Shown piece by piece: positions 1-7,698 of a DNA stretch of 64,000 nucleotides. This DNA is from Candidatus Hydrogenedentota bacterium (GTDB lineage Bacteria > Hydrogenedentota > Hydrogenedentia > Hydrogenedentales > SLHB01): contig JADLHJ010000113.1 in NCBI GenBank assembly GCA_020848835.1, positions 57,509 to 121,508 of the forward strand, in the 5' to 3' direction. The position numbers and the translations under genes are program-made. How positions within the stretch are numbered: the first letter of the stretch is position 1; the number at the start of each line of letters is the position of its first letter. The notes beneath the pieces were generated by a model. The model did no database searches. It had not been told where the DNA came from and was given only the letters and a program-made list of their open reading frames with translations.

Positions 1-1050
1 GTCGATTTCGTAAGCGACGCAAATCTCAATTTTATCCAGCACGCCAAGTACGTCCGGCTTGGTGAGTACGATGTTGGTTGCGCCATTGAGTTGCACCGCG
101 CGGCGCAACTGCACAGTATCGATCCAGCCGCAACGACGCGGGCGGCCGGTGGTCGCGCCAAACTCGTGTCCGGTTGTGCGCAGCAGATCGCCCGTGCCAT
201 TCAGTAATTCGGTGGGGAAGGGACCTTCGCCAACGCGTGTCGAATAGGCCTTCACGATTCCAATCACGCCGTTGATCGCGCTCGGGCCCACACCCGCGCC
301 TGCGCACACACCGCCCGCAAGCGTCGTAGAGCTGGTGACGTAGGGGAAAGTGCCATGATCGAGGTCGAGCATCGATCCCTGCGCGCCTTCAAACATCACG
401 CGCTTGCCCTGCTTCAACACTTCGTGGACCATCGTCACAGAGTCCGCGACGAATGGGCGCAAGCGATCCGCGTATACCGAATAGCCTTTTAGAATCGTGT
501 CATAATCCAGCGGCTCTTCGCCGAAGGACTGTTGAAGGATCGTGTTCTTGTACGAAAGCGTGTCTTTCAACTTCTGCGCGAAGATGACGGGATCGACGAA
601 ATCCGCGAAGCGCATTCCGAAACGGTCGGCCTTGTCCGCGTACGCAGGCCCGATGCCGCGGCCAGTGGTGCCAATTTTCTTGCTGCCGCGAAACTTTTCC
701 TGCGCGCGGTCCATCACGCGGTGGTAAGGCATGATCACATGCGCGCCACTGGAGATGAACAGGCGCTTCTTGTAGTCGCAGTCTGTCGCGTCGAGGTTAT
801 CCAGCTCTTTGCAGAGCACCTCAGGATCGAGCACGGTGCCGTTGCCGATGACGCACACCGTCGTGTCGTGCAAGATGCCGCTTGGGATCAGGTGCAGCAC
901 GGTCTGCTTGCCGTTCACGACAACCGTGTGGCCGGCGTTGTTGCCCCCCTGGTGGCGCACCACCATGTCGGCCTGGCTGGTCAGAAAGTCGACGACTTTC
1001 CCCTTGCCTTCATCGCCCCACTGCATCCCGACGATAACGAAGCCCGGCAT
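1..1050 (-). CDS. purA: Adenylosuccinate synthetase, C-terminus cut by window edge
   Basis: Cytosolic enzyme that joins IMP and aspartate at the cost of GTP to give adenylosuccinate, the first committed step to AMP. The N-terminal 350 residues are here; the family is about 430 long, so the rest lies left of the window. Visible motifs: the GTP loop GDEGKGK at residues 12-18, GGNNAGHT at 35-42, and the later GTTGRGIGP and GRPRRCGW blocks. The ATG has an AGAGGT ribosome site 7 nt upstream. The upstream DUF1844 gene ends 11 bp away on the same strand, so the two are probably cotranscribed. Identity is secure. Confidence 0.97.
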   Translation of the reverse strand, partial: MPGFVIVGMQWGDEGKGKVVDFLTSQADMVVRHQGGNNAGHTVVVNGKQTVLHLIPSGILHDTTVCVIGNGTVLDPEVLCKELDNLDATDCDYKKRLFISSGAHVIMPYHRVMDRAQEKFRGSKKIGTTGRGIGPAYADKADRFGMRFADFVDPVIFAQKLKDTLSYKNTILQQSFGEEPLDYDTILKGYSVYADRLRPFVADSVTMVHEVLKQGKRVMFEGAQGSMLDLDHGTFPYVTSSTTLAGGVCAGAGVGPSAINGVIGIVKAYSTRVGEGPFPTELLNGTGDLLRTTGHEFGATTGRPRRCGWIDTVQLRRAVQLNGATNIVLTKPDVLGVLDKIEICVAYEID

Positions 1051-1061
1051 TGCAGTACCTC

Positions 1062-1505
1062 TTACTTCTTGCCGCCGAGATTGCCGAGATCGATCCCGGC
1101 TTTCTTCAATTCGGCTTCCTGAACCTGTTGCGCGCGCACGACGTAGACCTGCTGCAGTTCCGCGACCATGTTCGCGAGCAGCCCTTCTTCCTCGGGCGTC
1201 AGGTTGCCCTTTGTCTTCGCGCGCAACATCATCAACGTGTCGATGCAATACTTCGCTTCGACGATATCGACCATGACCTGACCCTGATCGCGTTGTGCGA
1301 TCAGACCCAGCGCATAGGCACACTGCGCGGCAAGGCTTTGGAGCAATCCGGCAAAGGAAGGCTCGCCCGGCTCGGGCATGATTTCGCCTTCACCAGCGCC
1401 ACCTTCTTCCGGCGCTGATTCCGCTTTTTGTTGCGCCTCTTCCTTCTCGCGCTGGACCTGGGCCTTCCAGTCCTCGTCGATAAAAATTTTCGGTTCGTCC
1501 GCCAT
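1062..1505 (-). CDS. DUF1844 family protein
   Basis: A 147-residue cytosolic protein of unknown function. The C-terminal two thirds match the DUF1844 pattern: a helical stretch of type SFAGLLQSLAAQCAYALG, then an Ile-Asp-x-Leu helix and the hallmark KTKGNLTPEEE, ending in a helix with YVV. The N-terminal 50 residues are charged and low complexity. I chose the ATG at 1505 because GGAGGT sits 7 nt before it; the frame can be read 5 codons further upstream without a ribosome site. It lies directly before purA on the same strand. DUF1844 genes are widespread in planctomycetes, acidobacteria and deltaproteobacteria; no reaction is known. Confidence 0.85.
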   Translation of the reverse strand: MADEPKIFIDEDWKAQVQREKEEAQQKAESAPEEGGAGEGEIMPEPGEPSFAGLLQSLAAQCAYALGLIAQRDQGQVMVDIVEAKYCIDTLMMLRAKTKGNLTPEEEGLLANMVAELQQVYVVRAQQVQEAELKKAGIDLGNLGGKK

Positions 1506-1544
1506 GGCGGCTACCTCCACGGTTACGGGCGCAAGGCCCGGCCG

Positions 1545-1634
1545 TTATTTCTTCTTGTGACGGTTCGCGCGACGACGCTTTTTCCGCTTGTGCTTCGCGA
1601 TTTTTGCGCGGCGCACTTTTCTTCCGCCTGCCAT
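1545..1634 (-). CDS. 29-residue very basic protein, AURKAIP1/COX24-like
   Basis: A very small gene with a proper ATG, a GGGAGG ribosome site 5 nt upstream, and a TAA stop. More than half of the 29 residues are Lys, Arg or His (core RKVRRAKIAKHKRKKRRR, ending in KKK). Tiny Lys/Arg-rich proteins of this shape occur in many bacteria as AURKAIP1/COX24-domain or small ribosome-associated proteins. The likely role is RNA or ribosome binding, which is inference from composition only. It sits between ndk and the DUF1844 gene, both on the same strand. Confidence 0.6.
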   Translation of the reverse strand: MAGGRKVRRAKIAKHKRKKRRRANRHKKK

Positions 1635-1677
1635 GATGGCCTCCCTTGTTACCTAGACTTCATGCGTATAACAGGAG

Positions 1678-1724
1678 CACGGGCGTCTCGCCCGTGATTC
1701 GACAATCGCGGGCTGGAAGCCCGC
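1678..1724. repeat. Two adjacent perfect short palindromes (REP-like)
   Basis: Two perfect hairpins lie side by side downstream of ndk: 1678-1696 (arms CACGGGCG/CGCCCGTG, 3-nt loop) and 1708-1724 (arms GCGGGCT/AGCCCGC, 3-nt loop). Neither is followed by a clear T tract on the minus strand. They resemble dispersed extragenic palindromes, but could also stabilise the ndk 3' end. Confidence 0.6.
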
Positions 1725-1733
1725 GCCCCTTTA

Positions 1734-2189
1734 TCAGTCGTTCTTCATCCACTTCTCGTCCGGCATCACGTGGTCGAACAATTCTTCCGGACGAAAATAA
1801 ATCGCGATCTCTCGCGTCGCTGTGTCCACAGAATCCGACGCATGCACGAGATTGTTCTGCACAGTCAAACCGTGATCGCCGCGGATTGTGCCGAGGTCGG
1901 CTTCCTGGCTATTCGTCGCGCCGTTCATCTTGCGCACCGCCGCCACGGCGTTCTCGCCTTCCCAAACCATCTGCACGGTCGGGCCCGAGGTGATGAAATC
2001 GACAAGCGCGGGGTAAAACTTCTTGCCTTTATGCTCGGCATAATGTTGTTCCGCGAGCGTGTTCGACACGATCTGCAACTTCATGCCGACCAGCTTCAGG
2101 CCCTTGCGCTCGTAGCGCCCAATAATCTCACCACAAAGCCGCCGCCCAAAAGCATCCGGCTTGATCATCACAAAGGTACGTTCAATCAC
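1734..2189 (-). CDS. ndk: Nucleoside diphosphate kinase
   Basis: Transfers the gamma phosphate from ATP to nucleoside diphosphates through a phospho-histidine, balancing NTP and dNTP pools in the cytosol. The 151 residues are close to the usual 140-150. It begins MIERTFVMIKPD, contains GATNSQEADLGTIRGDHG, and the catalytic histidine is His116 in NLVHASDS. The start is GTG, with AAGGAT a few bases upstream; this position matches the family N-terminus. It lies upstream of the small basic gene, DUF1844 and purA on the same strand, but with about 100 bp of palindromic spacer. Confidence 0.96.
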   Translation of the reverse strand: MIERTFVMIKPDAFGRRLCGEIIGRYERKGLKLVGMKLQIVSNTLAEQHYAEHKGKKFYPALVDFITSGPTVQMVWEGENAVAAVRKMNGATNSQEADLGTIRGDHGLTVQNNLVHASDSVDTATREIAIYFRPEELFDHVMPDEKWMKND

Positions 2190-2343
2190 ACTGCTATCCT
2201 TGCTCGGTCAACACACGGGAAGTTGCAAGCCCAGACAGGGCACGCCCGTATCAACCCCAAACCAAAAGGGAAAAAACGCGCACAAGCCGCGCGGGCCAAT
2301 AGCGTAGCAAATACCGGCTTTGTCCCGCAACCGTCAAACGTAA

Positions 2344-2428
2344 AGCCGATTTGGAATCGGCTCATCTCTTTCTATTACCGCGAGCGCCCATTCGTGACCA
2401 CAAATAACGAGCCGATTTCCAAATCGGC
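2344..2428. repeat. Pair of GCCGATT palindromes in opposite orientation
   Basis: 2344-2362 is a perfect hairpin (arms AGCCGATT/AATCGGCT) and 2411-2428 another (arms GCCGATTT/AAATCGGC), with loop letters GG/CC swapped as expected for opposite orientation. The same core appears at 63268-63289. They lie between ndk and the secreted protein at 2476, which are divergently arranged. Repeat-family membership is inferred from the shared core. Confidence 0.6.
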
Positions 2429-2475
2429 GCTACACACCCGTTGACAGCCCCACGGTCCCTTGTTACGCTTTGGTT

Positions 2476-3411
2476 ATGCGGTGGTTATGGATTGTTACCG
2501 GGTTCCTGGCCTTTGGCGCCAACGCGGAAAACCTTCTCAAAAACGGCAGTTTTGAGGTGGTGTCCAGCGGCGCGCCGTCCGACTGGAGTGTTTTTGTCGA
2601 ACCGAAAGACGGCGCGGCCTCGTTCTTCGACCAGCGTGTCGCCAAGGAAGGCAGCAGTTCCGTCAAGCTCTCACTCGATTCTCCCTATATTGAGGACCCC
2701 GCCAACAACTGGAGCCAAAACGTCCTTGCCGACGTCCGCGGCAAACACCTGCGACTGAAGGGCAACATCAAGACGGACAACGCCTCCGAGGCGGCCATCT
2801 GGGTGCAGTGTTATTCCAAGAGTCCCCTCAAACTGTTACTGCAGGAATCCACGTCTTCCCGCGGCCTGCTGACTGGCACGAACGATTGGACGCCGGTCGA
2901 GGTGGACTTTACTGCCCCGGCGGATACGGATTTTGTTGTGGCGCGGTGCGTGCTGCGGTTCCGGGGTGTTGCGTGGTTTGACGACATTTCGCTCGAAGCC
3001 GAGGCTGCGCCGGCTTCTACGCCCGCGCCTGCACTGCCGAAGCCCGCCGCTGCCAAAGACGCGCCAGTGTTGAAAATGCCAACACCACCCTCCATGCCAG
3101 ACTTGCCGGACCTACCCGCATCGGCGTCAGCCAAACCGGCCGACCTAAAGGCGGCCGTCTCTGACGAGCTACTCAGAGCGACCGAAGAAATGCGCAAAGT
3201 GAACTGGCAGCTCCGCCAGTCTAATGCGGCTATGTCTAAGCAACTGGAAGAGTTACGCGCGCAGGTCGAGAGTCTGAAGCGGCAAGTTGCCGAAACCAAT
3301 GCCGCTGCCAAGGTATTAAAAGAAGAACAGTCCAAACCCGTCGAACGCGAAAAAGCAGTAGAAGTCCCGCCGCCCCCACTCATACCCGATGAGGACACAG
3401 CCGCGCCATGA
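2476..3411 (+). CDS. Secreted carbohydrate-binding-like protein with C-terminal coiled coil
   Basis: A 311-residue exported protein. Residues 1-18 form a signal peptide (ending AFGANA), followed by a beta-sandwich of the CBM4/9 type: it opens NLLKNGSFE, has a mid-domain Trp, and closes with GVAWFDDISLE near residue 175. Then comes an Ala/Pro-rich linker (about 180-230), a coiled coil (about 230-290) and a Pro-rich tail. Binding to polysaccharide is inferred from the fold; no catalytic residues are seen. A TTG 6 bases upstream could also start it, but the ATG gives a cleaner signal peptide. It overlaps the next gene by ATGA. Confidence 0.65.
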   Translation: MRWLWIVTGFLAFGANAENLLKNGSFEVVSSGAPSDWSVFVEPKDGAASFFDQRVAKEGSSSVKLSLDSPYIEDPANNWSQNVLADVRGKHLRLKGNIKTDNASEAAIWVQCYSKSPLKLLLQESTSSRGLLTGTNDWTPVEVDFTAPADTDFVVARCVLRFRGVAWFDDISLEAEAAPASTPAPALPKPAAAKDAPVLKMPTPPSMPDLPDLPASASAKPADLKAAVSDELLRATEEMRKVNWQLRQSNAAMSKQLEELRAQVESLKRQVAETNAAAKVLKEEQSKPVEREKAVEVPPPPLIPDEDTAAP

Positions 3412-3587
3412 TCAGCATGCTCATGCCCGTCACCATCTCCCTCGTAATGGCAATCGTCGCCGGGGCAGTCGTGTGGCTGGTATGGAGCGTGATTGAGAAC
3501 CTGTTGGCGAAGCGCGGAAAAAAAGAGCACCACGAAGAAGCGCCGGTTGCACCTTCCGAGAACACGGAAACTGCCGACCAACATTAG
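3408..3587 (+). CDS. Small single-pass membrane protein
   Basis: A 59-residue protein that starts in the ATGA overlap with the upstream secreted protein, so it is probably translated by coupling. It has one hydrophobic helix (about residues 3-30, rich in Val, Ala and Ile) followed by a basic stretch and a charged, soluble tail. No family recognised. Its tie to the coiled-coil secreted protein suggests a membrane partner, which is inference. Confidence 0.55.
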   Translation: MISMLMPVTISLVMAIVAGAVVWLVWSVIENLLAKRGKKEHHEEAPVAPSENTETADQH

Positions 3588-3679
3588 CGCGCCACGCCGA
3601 AAGTGCGCGGCAGTAGCGCCTCGCTCGCCGGAGCGCGGCGCGTCTAGAACAGTGGCACCGCGTTCAGGCGAACTCTGCG

Positions 3680-4027
3680 CTACTCAGCAGCGCGCCTGCG
3701 TCGCCGGTCCTTCTGCTTTCTCAACTTCGCGATGCGCTTCGCTTCAGGGCTTTCTTCGCCGAGTTGCTGGGTTTCGAGCAGTTCGCACAGGCGCCGCCGC
3801 GCGAAGAAACGATTTAAGGTCTGCGACCGTTCCTTGGTCATTTTTACTTCGAGGCCGCTGGGCTTGTGCACTAGGAGCACGCCCGACTGCGTCTTATTGA
3901 CATGTTGACCGCCAGGCCCGCTGGCTTTGATAAATTGCTCAGTGAGGTCGGCCTCGCGGATGCCGCAGGCTTCCATGCGCCGAAGCAGTTCTATTTCCTT
4001 GGATTGGGATACACCAAACTTTGACAT
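3680..4027 (-). CDS. Peptide-chain release factor-like protein (RF-1 domain, ArfB-like)
   Basis: A 115-residue stand-alone RF-1 domain protein. It carries the peptidyl-tRNA hydrolysis motif GGQ at residues 39-41 in ASGPGGQHVNKTQSG, then a basic tail (KLRKQKDRRRRR) of the kind that anchors ArfB/YaeJ in the mRNA channel of stalled ribosomes. It lacks the codon-recognition domains of RF1/RF2. Likely role: release of peptides from stalled ribosomes. I chose the ATG at 4027 because the longer frame (to 4210) runs into a perfect inverted repeat and reads as low-complexity sequence. Confidence 0.85.
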   Translation of the reverse strand: MSKFGVSQSKEIELLRRMEACGIREADLTEQFIKASGPGGQHVNKTQSGVLLVHKPSGLEVKMTKERSQTLNRFFARRRLCELLETQQLGEESPEAKRIAKLRKQKDRRRRRAAE

Positions 4028-4110
4028 GATAGGAAGGCTATCGCAATGGACCCGGACTTGCCAAGGCTGAACCGGCTTATCCGATTCAATATTGACCGAT
4101 CTTCTTTGCG

Positions 4111-4190
4111 TGCTCGTGCTCCTGCTCGTCATCGTAGTCGATCCGTTCGAGTATCGAGTCCGAGCACGATGACGAGCAGGAGCACGAGCA
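4111..4190. repeat. Perfect 25-bp inverted repeat
   Basis: Arms 4111-4135 and 4166-4190 are exact reverse complements over 25 bp, with a 30-nt spacer. The arm is a degenerate CTCGTG/CTCCTG run. It lies just upstream of the ribosome-rescue gene start. It could fold as a long hairpin or cruciform; no T tract follows. Confidence 0.75.
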
Positions 4191-4325
4191 GGAAAGAGCG
4201 ACTCTCCCAAACCCGAACTGAGTTAGACGGGTAGCGCGGATCAGTGAGCTAACGCGTCCGAAAAACAAAAAACGACCCTACCGTTCTTGGCCGGGCCGTT
4301 GTCGCCAAGTAATGTGTGTGCGGTG

Positions 4326-4517
4326 TTACGCGGCTATGTTCAGATTCTGGCCCACATCTGAATTCGCCACAAGGGACTGAATCAGGGTGAGGGCCGCGGT
4401 ACCTACATCGCGCGCTACCTGCACTTGTTTCTTCAGGGCCGCCGCCTGATACGCGATCGCCAGTTCGGCGCTGCTCGAGGGGGTGACTCCCGAAGTTATT
4501 CCAGTTATGCCAGCCAT
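4326..4517 (-). CDS. YjfB-like putative motility protein
   Basis: A 63-residue soluble protein. The second half follows the YjfB/putative motility family pattern: an Ala-rich helix with ALKKQVQVARDVGTAALTLI and the terminal GQNLNI block. The function of the family is not settled; members are tied to flagellar regulons. The ATG at 4517 has GGAGGT 4 nt upstream. A sigma28-like promoter lies 55-85 bp upstream on the same strand, which supports control with late flagellar genes. Confidence 0.7.
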   Translation of the reverse strand: MAGITGITSGVTPSSSAELAIAYQAAALKKQVQVARDVGTAALTLIQSLVANSDVGQNLNIAA

Positions 4518-4572
4518 TTGGACCTCCGTATCCGAAGCTGGGCAGCCCGTTATGGGCTTGTCTTCACTCCGT

Positions 4573-4600
4573 CTATCGGCAGACAAGCGGAAAAACTTTA
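4573..4600 (-). promoter_or_regulatory. Sigma28 (FliA)-type promoter
   Basis: Read on the minus strand: TAAAGTTT (4593-4600), then GCCGATAG (4573-4580), with 16 nt between TAAA and GCCGATAG. The enterobacterial consensus is TAAA-N15-GCCGATAA. It sits upstream of the YjfB-like motility gene, so sequence and context agree. Confidence 0.7.
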
Positions 4601-4630
4601 GGGCCGGACACCATAAACATGTCCGGCCCT
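4600..4630 (-). terminator. Rho-independent terminator of the ceramidase-like gene
   Basis: An 11-bp perfect stem (4600-4610 with 4620-4630, AGGGCCGGACA paired) and 9-nt loop, followed on the minus strand by AAAGTTTTT. It lies 28 bp after the stop of the ceramidase-like gene. Its T tract overlaps the -35 element of the sigma28-like promoter. Confidence 0.75.
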
Positions 4631-4658
4631 GCATTAGTACCGAAATGTCTATACTGTT

Positions 4659-5945
4659 CTAAGATTTAGCGCCGGTCGGCCGCGGCGATTCTTCCACCAG
4701 CTTCAGGCTTTCGTCGATCAAGATTGGCCCAGTTTGTTCGCCCAACGAGGTCCGGCTCACATAGTTGTAGCGCTCGAAGCTCTGGAAGTCCTCCTTGGTC
4801 AGGATATAACCGAAGGCGTCGTTCGTCAGCCCGAGCAAGAAGTTCTGTTCGCCGTGCATTTTGCGCTTCAGGTAGAAGCCTATGTTCGGCAAGGCTTCAC
4901 CGGGAATCGTGAGCATCTGGGCGGTGCCGAAATTCACCAAGTTGACGGTCGTACTGATCGTGCCGTCGGCGTTCAGCGAGGCTTTCATCGGCGAATACGC
5001 AACGATGAACTTCATACCTTCGGACTCAATCGGAAACGTCACTTTTTTTGCGCCGCAATACAGCATGGGATCTTTCTGTTCCGGCTTGTCCTTCACAATG
5101 CGCAGCGCCTCATCGGCCAAGAGATTGCCGATGCGGATGCACTCCTCCCAGGTCTGGACGTCTTTGCCGTCTTCACCGCGGCAATCGGCGGTGACCATGC
5201 CACCTTGCGCGCCATTCATGAAGATGGCCATGCCGCCGCCCTGCTCGGCGATCCGATCGTGAAATGGTCCGATCACATCGGGGCTGAGAATCCCCTGTCC
5301 CGGCCCGATGACTTCGGGGTGGATGGCATAGTTCACGAAGGTGGCGACGGCTTTTCCGTCCGTGCCGATGAACTGAATCACGTTACAGCGGCGGTCGTAA
5401 AGGGCCGGTGCATAATAGTTGTATGCAATCTTTTCGGCGATTTTATCTTCGGCAATTTTTGCGGACACCGGCACCAGTTTGCCGTTTGCTTCATTGATGC
5501 ATTTCGCAATCTTTGCGCAGGACGCTTCGATGTACTTCATGTCCGCGAGCGTCTCGCCTTTTTCATTGATCGGAAACGCATACATGTCCGGCGCACTGTG
5601 CACGTGCGTGGAGCCGATCATGATGTTTTCCGGCTTGATGCCCTTCACCTGTTCGCGCACTTTATTGCCGACGGTGCTCGAGAAGCCAAGGTATGGCACG
5701 CTCACGATGGCGATCTTCGTGCCGCTGTTCTCAATCACCAGCGCGCGCGCTTCGAGCTCACCTTTCTTTTCCTTCGCCGCGGGTGGACGTTCACCCGGAT
5801 CGGGTACGCCCCCGGAAACCGGCAGCAAGGGATCCGGCGTCACGTTTACCGACGCAATACCAATTTTCAATTCGGCGAGTGCTGGATGACTCGCCGCGAT
5901 GCACAGCGCGAGCGCCAGCAGCACAAATACAAAACGTTTTGACAT
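4659..5945 (-). CDS. Secreted neutral/alkaline ceramidase-like protein
   Basis: A 428-residue exported protein with a signal peptide (residues 1-24, ending PALA). The body matches the neutral non-lysosomal ceramidase N-terminal domain: it opens KIGIASVNVTPD, has the metal-site motif STHVHSAPD and the second His block NYAIHPEVIG, then NGAQGG. True ceramidases cleave the amide of N-acylsphingosine; in environmental bacteria most members of this Zn-dependent family have untested amide or ester substrates. It lacks the C-terminal Ig-like domain of the classical enzyme. A distant paralogue lies at 59423-60790. Monocistronic by spacing, with its own terminator. Confidence 0.8.
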   Translation of the reverse strand: MSKRFVFVLLALALCIAASHPALAELKIGIASVNVTPDPLLPVSGGVPDPGERPPAAKEKKGELEARALVIENSGTKIAIVSVPYLGFSSTVGNKVREQVKGIKPENIMIGSTHVHSAPDMYAFPINEKGETLADMKYIEASCAKIAKCINEANGKLVPVSAKIAEDKIAEKIAYNYYAPALYDRRCNVIQFIGTDGKAVATFVNYAIHPEVIGPGQGILSPDVIGPFHDRIAEQGGGMAIFMNGAQGGMVTADCRGEDGKDVQTWEECIRIGNLLADEALRIVKDKPEQKDPMLYCGAKKVTFPIESEGMKFIVAYSPMKASLNADGTISTTVNLVNFGTAQMLTIPGEALPNIGFYLKRKMHGEQNFLLGLTNDAFGYILTKEDFQSFERYNYVSRTSLGEQTGPILIDESLKLVEESPRPTGAKS

Positions 5946-6114
5946 GGCCCTAAACCTTACGTTGCGCCCGGATGGGCAAACTCACCGCAGAAGCAAAAAA
6001 TGGTGTCACGAAGTTTGGCGCGAATACAACCGCGTTGCAACGCACAAACTCTGCGACACATAAATAAGGCACGAAATAAACAATTTCGCCACGCTGATCC
6101 TATGGCCAAGTTGC

Positions 6115-7497
6115 TTAGATGTCCTGAACGACGCCGCCGCCGCGCCAATCATGTTGGCCGTCCGATTCGCGACTGAAGCCGCCACTCACGCTCGAACTCT
6201 TGCCACTGGCGGTACAACTTTCGCCGCCACTAACGCTCGCATTCTCATTGTTTGCGATGTTCGACAATCCACCGCTCACGCTCGCATTCACCCCGCTGGC
6301 CGTATTCTTATTTCCGCCGCTGACGCTCGCGCCGGTGTTGGTTGCGTCATTTTCGGAGCCACCGCTCACGCTGGATCTGGCGCCACTCGCCGTGTTGCCT
6401 TCCCCGCCGCTCACGCTGGAATAGTCACCGCTCGCTTCGTTTGCGGCGCCGCCGCTTACGCTGGAATATTGCGCGACAGCTTCGTTCGAATATCCGCCGC
6501 TGACGCTGGCATTTTTGCCCGTGGCTTCATTCGAAGCGCCACCGCTCACACTCGCGTAATCGTTACTGGCCATATTCTCATTGCCGCCGCCTATACTCGA
6601 AAACTCTCCGCTTGCGACATTTTCTGCACCGCCGCTCACGCTGGCATAGGCTTCTTTCGCCTCGTTCACCGCGCCGCCACTTACGCTCGACGACGCACTG
6701 CTGGCCTTGTTGCTCATGCCACCGCTTACACTCGCGCTTTCCGCGCTGGCGGTATTCGACGCGCCGCCACTGACGGTCGCATACAAACCCGTCGCCGAAT
6801 TCGCTGCGCCACCGCTTACACTGGAAGTGATGCCGCTGGCCGTGTTTGCCGCGCCTCCACTGATACTCGACTGCAAACCGCTGGCAACGTTTCCGCCGCC
6901 GCCGCTCACACTTGTCTGCAACCCAACAGCGGTGTTTCCCGCGCCGCCACTCACGCTTGACTCAAGACCACTCGCCCAATTTCCGGAACCGCCAATCGCG
7001 CTGGCAAACGCGCCTGTCGTCTTGTTTTCATGCCCGAACACCGCTCCGCCCACGCTCGTGTAGTTGTGCCCAGGCCCAACCACGAGATTATGCGAACCGT
7101 AACGATCGGCAGGAGAAAATTCGGGATTTTCGTTGTACCCGACGATTAGGTTTCCCAAGCCGCGCGGCGTCTCGTTTGGCGCGCCTTCGCCGAGATCAAC
7201 GGTTCCATCGCTTGTATCACCGCTGCCACTGCGCACGTGAACGTTGCAGCCTTCGAAGATTACATGCGGGCCCGCGAGCCCGTTGATCTCGCCTTCGACG
7301 ACTGTCATGTATTTCAGCTTTTTGTTGAGCTTATTGTTTTTCTTTTGCAGGTCCTGCACTTGTTGTTCGAGTTCCGAAATACGCTGCAAGATGGTGCCGC
7401 CTTTTTCGGCGGCGGCATGGCTTCTCAACGTGAAGCTTCCCAATGCCAGCATCAATCCTCCGGCGATCATGAGCGCGTTTCGAAATATCGAATTCAT
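6115..7497 (-). CDS. Secreted YadA-head-like repeat protein
   Basis: A 460-residue exported protein: signal peptide (residues 1-29), short coiled coil (about 35-65), a linker of about 90 residues, then about 19 tandem 15-residue repeats of type SVSGGxxNxASGxxx to the C-terminus. This repeat builds the left-handed beta-roll of YadA/Hia-type trimeric adhesin heads. No C-terminal beta-barrel anchor or stalk follows; the protein ends about 15 residues after the last repeat with a Trp-Arg-Gly tail. A surface or matrix structural role is inferred. The ATG at 7497 has AGGAG 8 nt upstream; the frame's earlier start lacks one. Confidence 0.75.
   Translation of the reverse strand: MNSIFRNALMIAGGLMLALGSFTLRSHAAAEKGGTILQRISELEQQVQDLQKKNNKLNKKLKYMTVVEGEINGLAGPHVIFEGCNVHVRSGSGDTSDGTVDLGEGAPNETPRGLGNLIVGYNENPEFSPADRYGSHNLVVGPGHNYTSVGGAVFGHENKTTGAFASAIGGSGNWASGLESSVSGGAGNTAVGLQTSVSGGGGNVASGLQSSISGGAANTASGITSSVSGGAANSATGLYATVSGGASNTASAESASVSGGMSNKASSASSSVSGGAVNEAKEAYASVSGGAENVASGEFSSIGGGNENMASNDYASVSGGASNEATGKNASVSGGYSNEAVAQYSSVSGGAANEASGDYSSVSGGEGNTASGARSSVSGGSENDATNTGASVSGGNKNTASGVNASVSGGLSNIANNENASVSGGESCTASGKSSSVSGGFSRESDGQHDWRGGGVVQDI
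6150..7005 (-). repeat. 45-bp coding tandem repeat array (15-residue beta-roll units)
   Basis: About 19 diverged units of 45 bp encode SVSGG-type 15-mers. The unit phase never changes, so no indels interrupt the array. The middle Ser-Val-Ser-Gly-Gly is nearly invariant, while the six C-terminal positions of each unit vary. The opposite strand gives repeated PPLTL shadows, which are not genes. Confidence 0.85.
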
Positions 7498-7533
7498 CAG
7501 ACATCTCCTAAAGAACGGATTTGCGCGAAGAAC

Positions 7534-7563
7534 AAAAAGGCCGCGTAAAACCTTTACGCAGCC
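7534..7563 (-). terminator. Terminator-like hairpin in the leader of the YadA-like gene (possible attenuator)
   Basis: On the minus strand an 11-bp stem (GGC-T-GCGTAAA paired with TTTACGC-G-GCC, one T-G wobble) with a GGT loop is followed at once by TTTTT. It lies 37-66 bp upstream of the YadA-like start and downstream of a possible promoter (TTGACG at 7602-7607, TACCCT at 7579-7584, 17-bp spacing). No other minus-strand gene lies upstream, so premature termination in the leader is the simplest reading. Confidence 0.5.
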
Positions 7564-7698
7564 CCCAGGTATATAGAGAGGGTACACGCGCATCGCGAGG
7601 CCGTCAATATCATTTTATAGTTAATCTACGGGCGAAATTGCTGCGAAATGGCGAAAAGCAGCGTGTTATCATGCAAGGATTCAAGGCAATGAAGGGGA

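Noticed and set aside
532..1122. Long plus-strand open frames over purA and DUF1844
   Set aside because: They lie antisense to well-supported genes with motifs and ribosome sites.
3680..4210. Longer start for the ribosome-rescue gene
   Set aside because: The extra 61 codons cross the perfect inverted repeat and read as low complexity; the internal ATG fits the family length.
6151..7063. Plus-strand frames rich in PPLTLA repeats
   Set aside because: They are the reverse reading of the 45-bp beta-roll repeats of the minus-strand gene.
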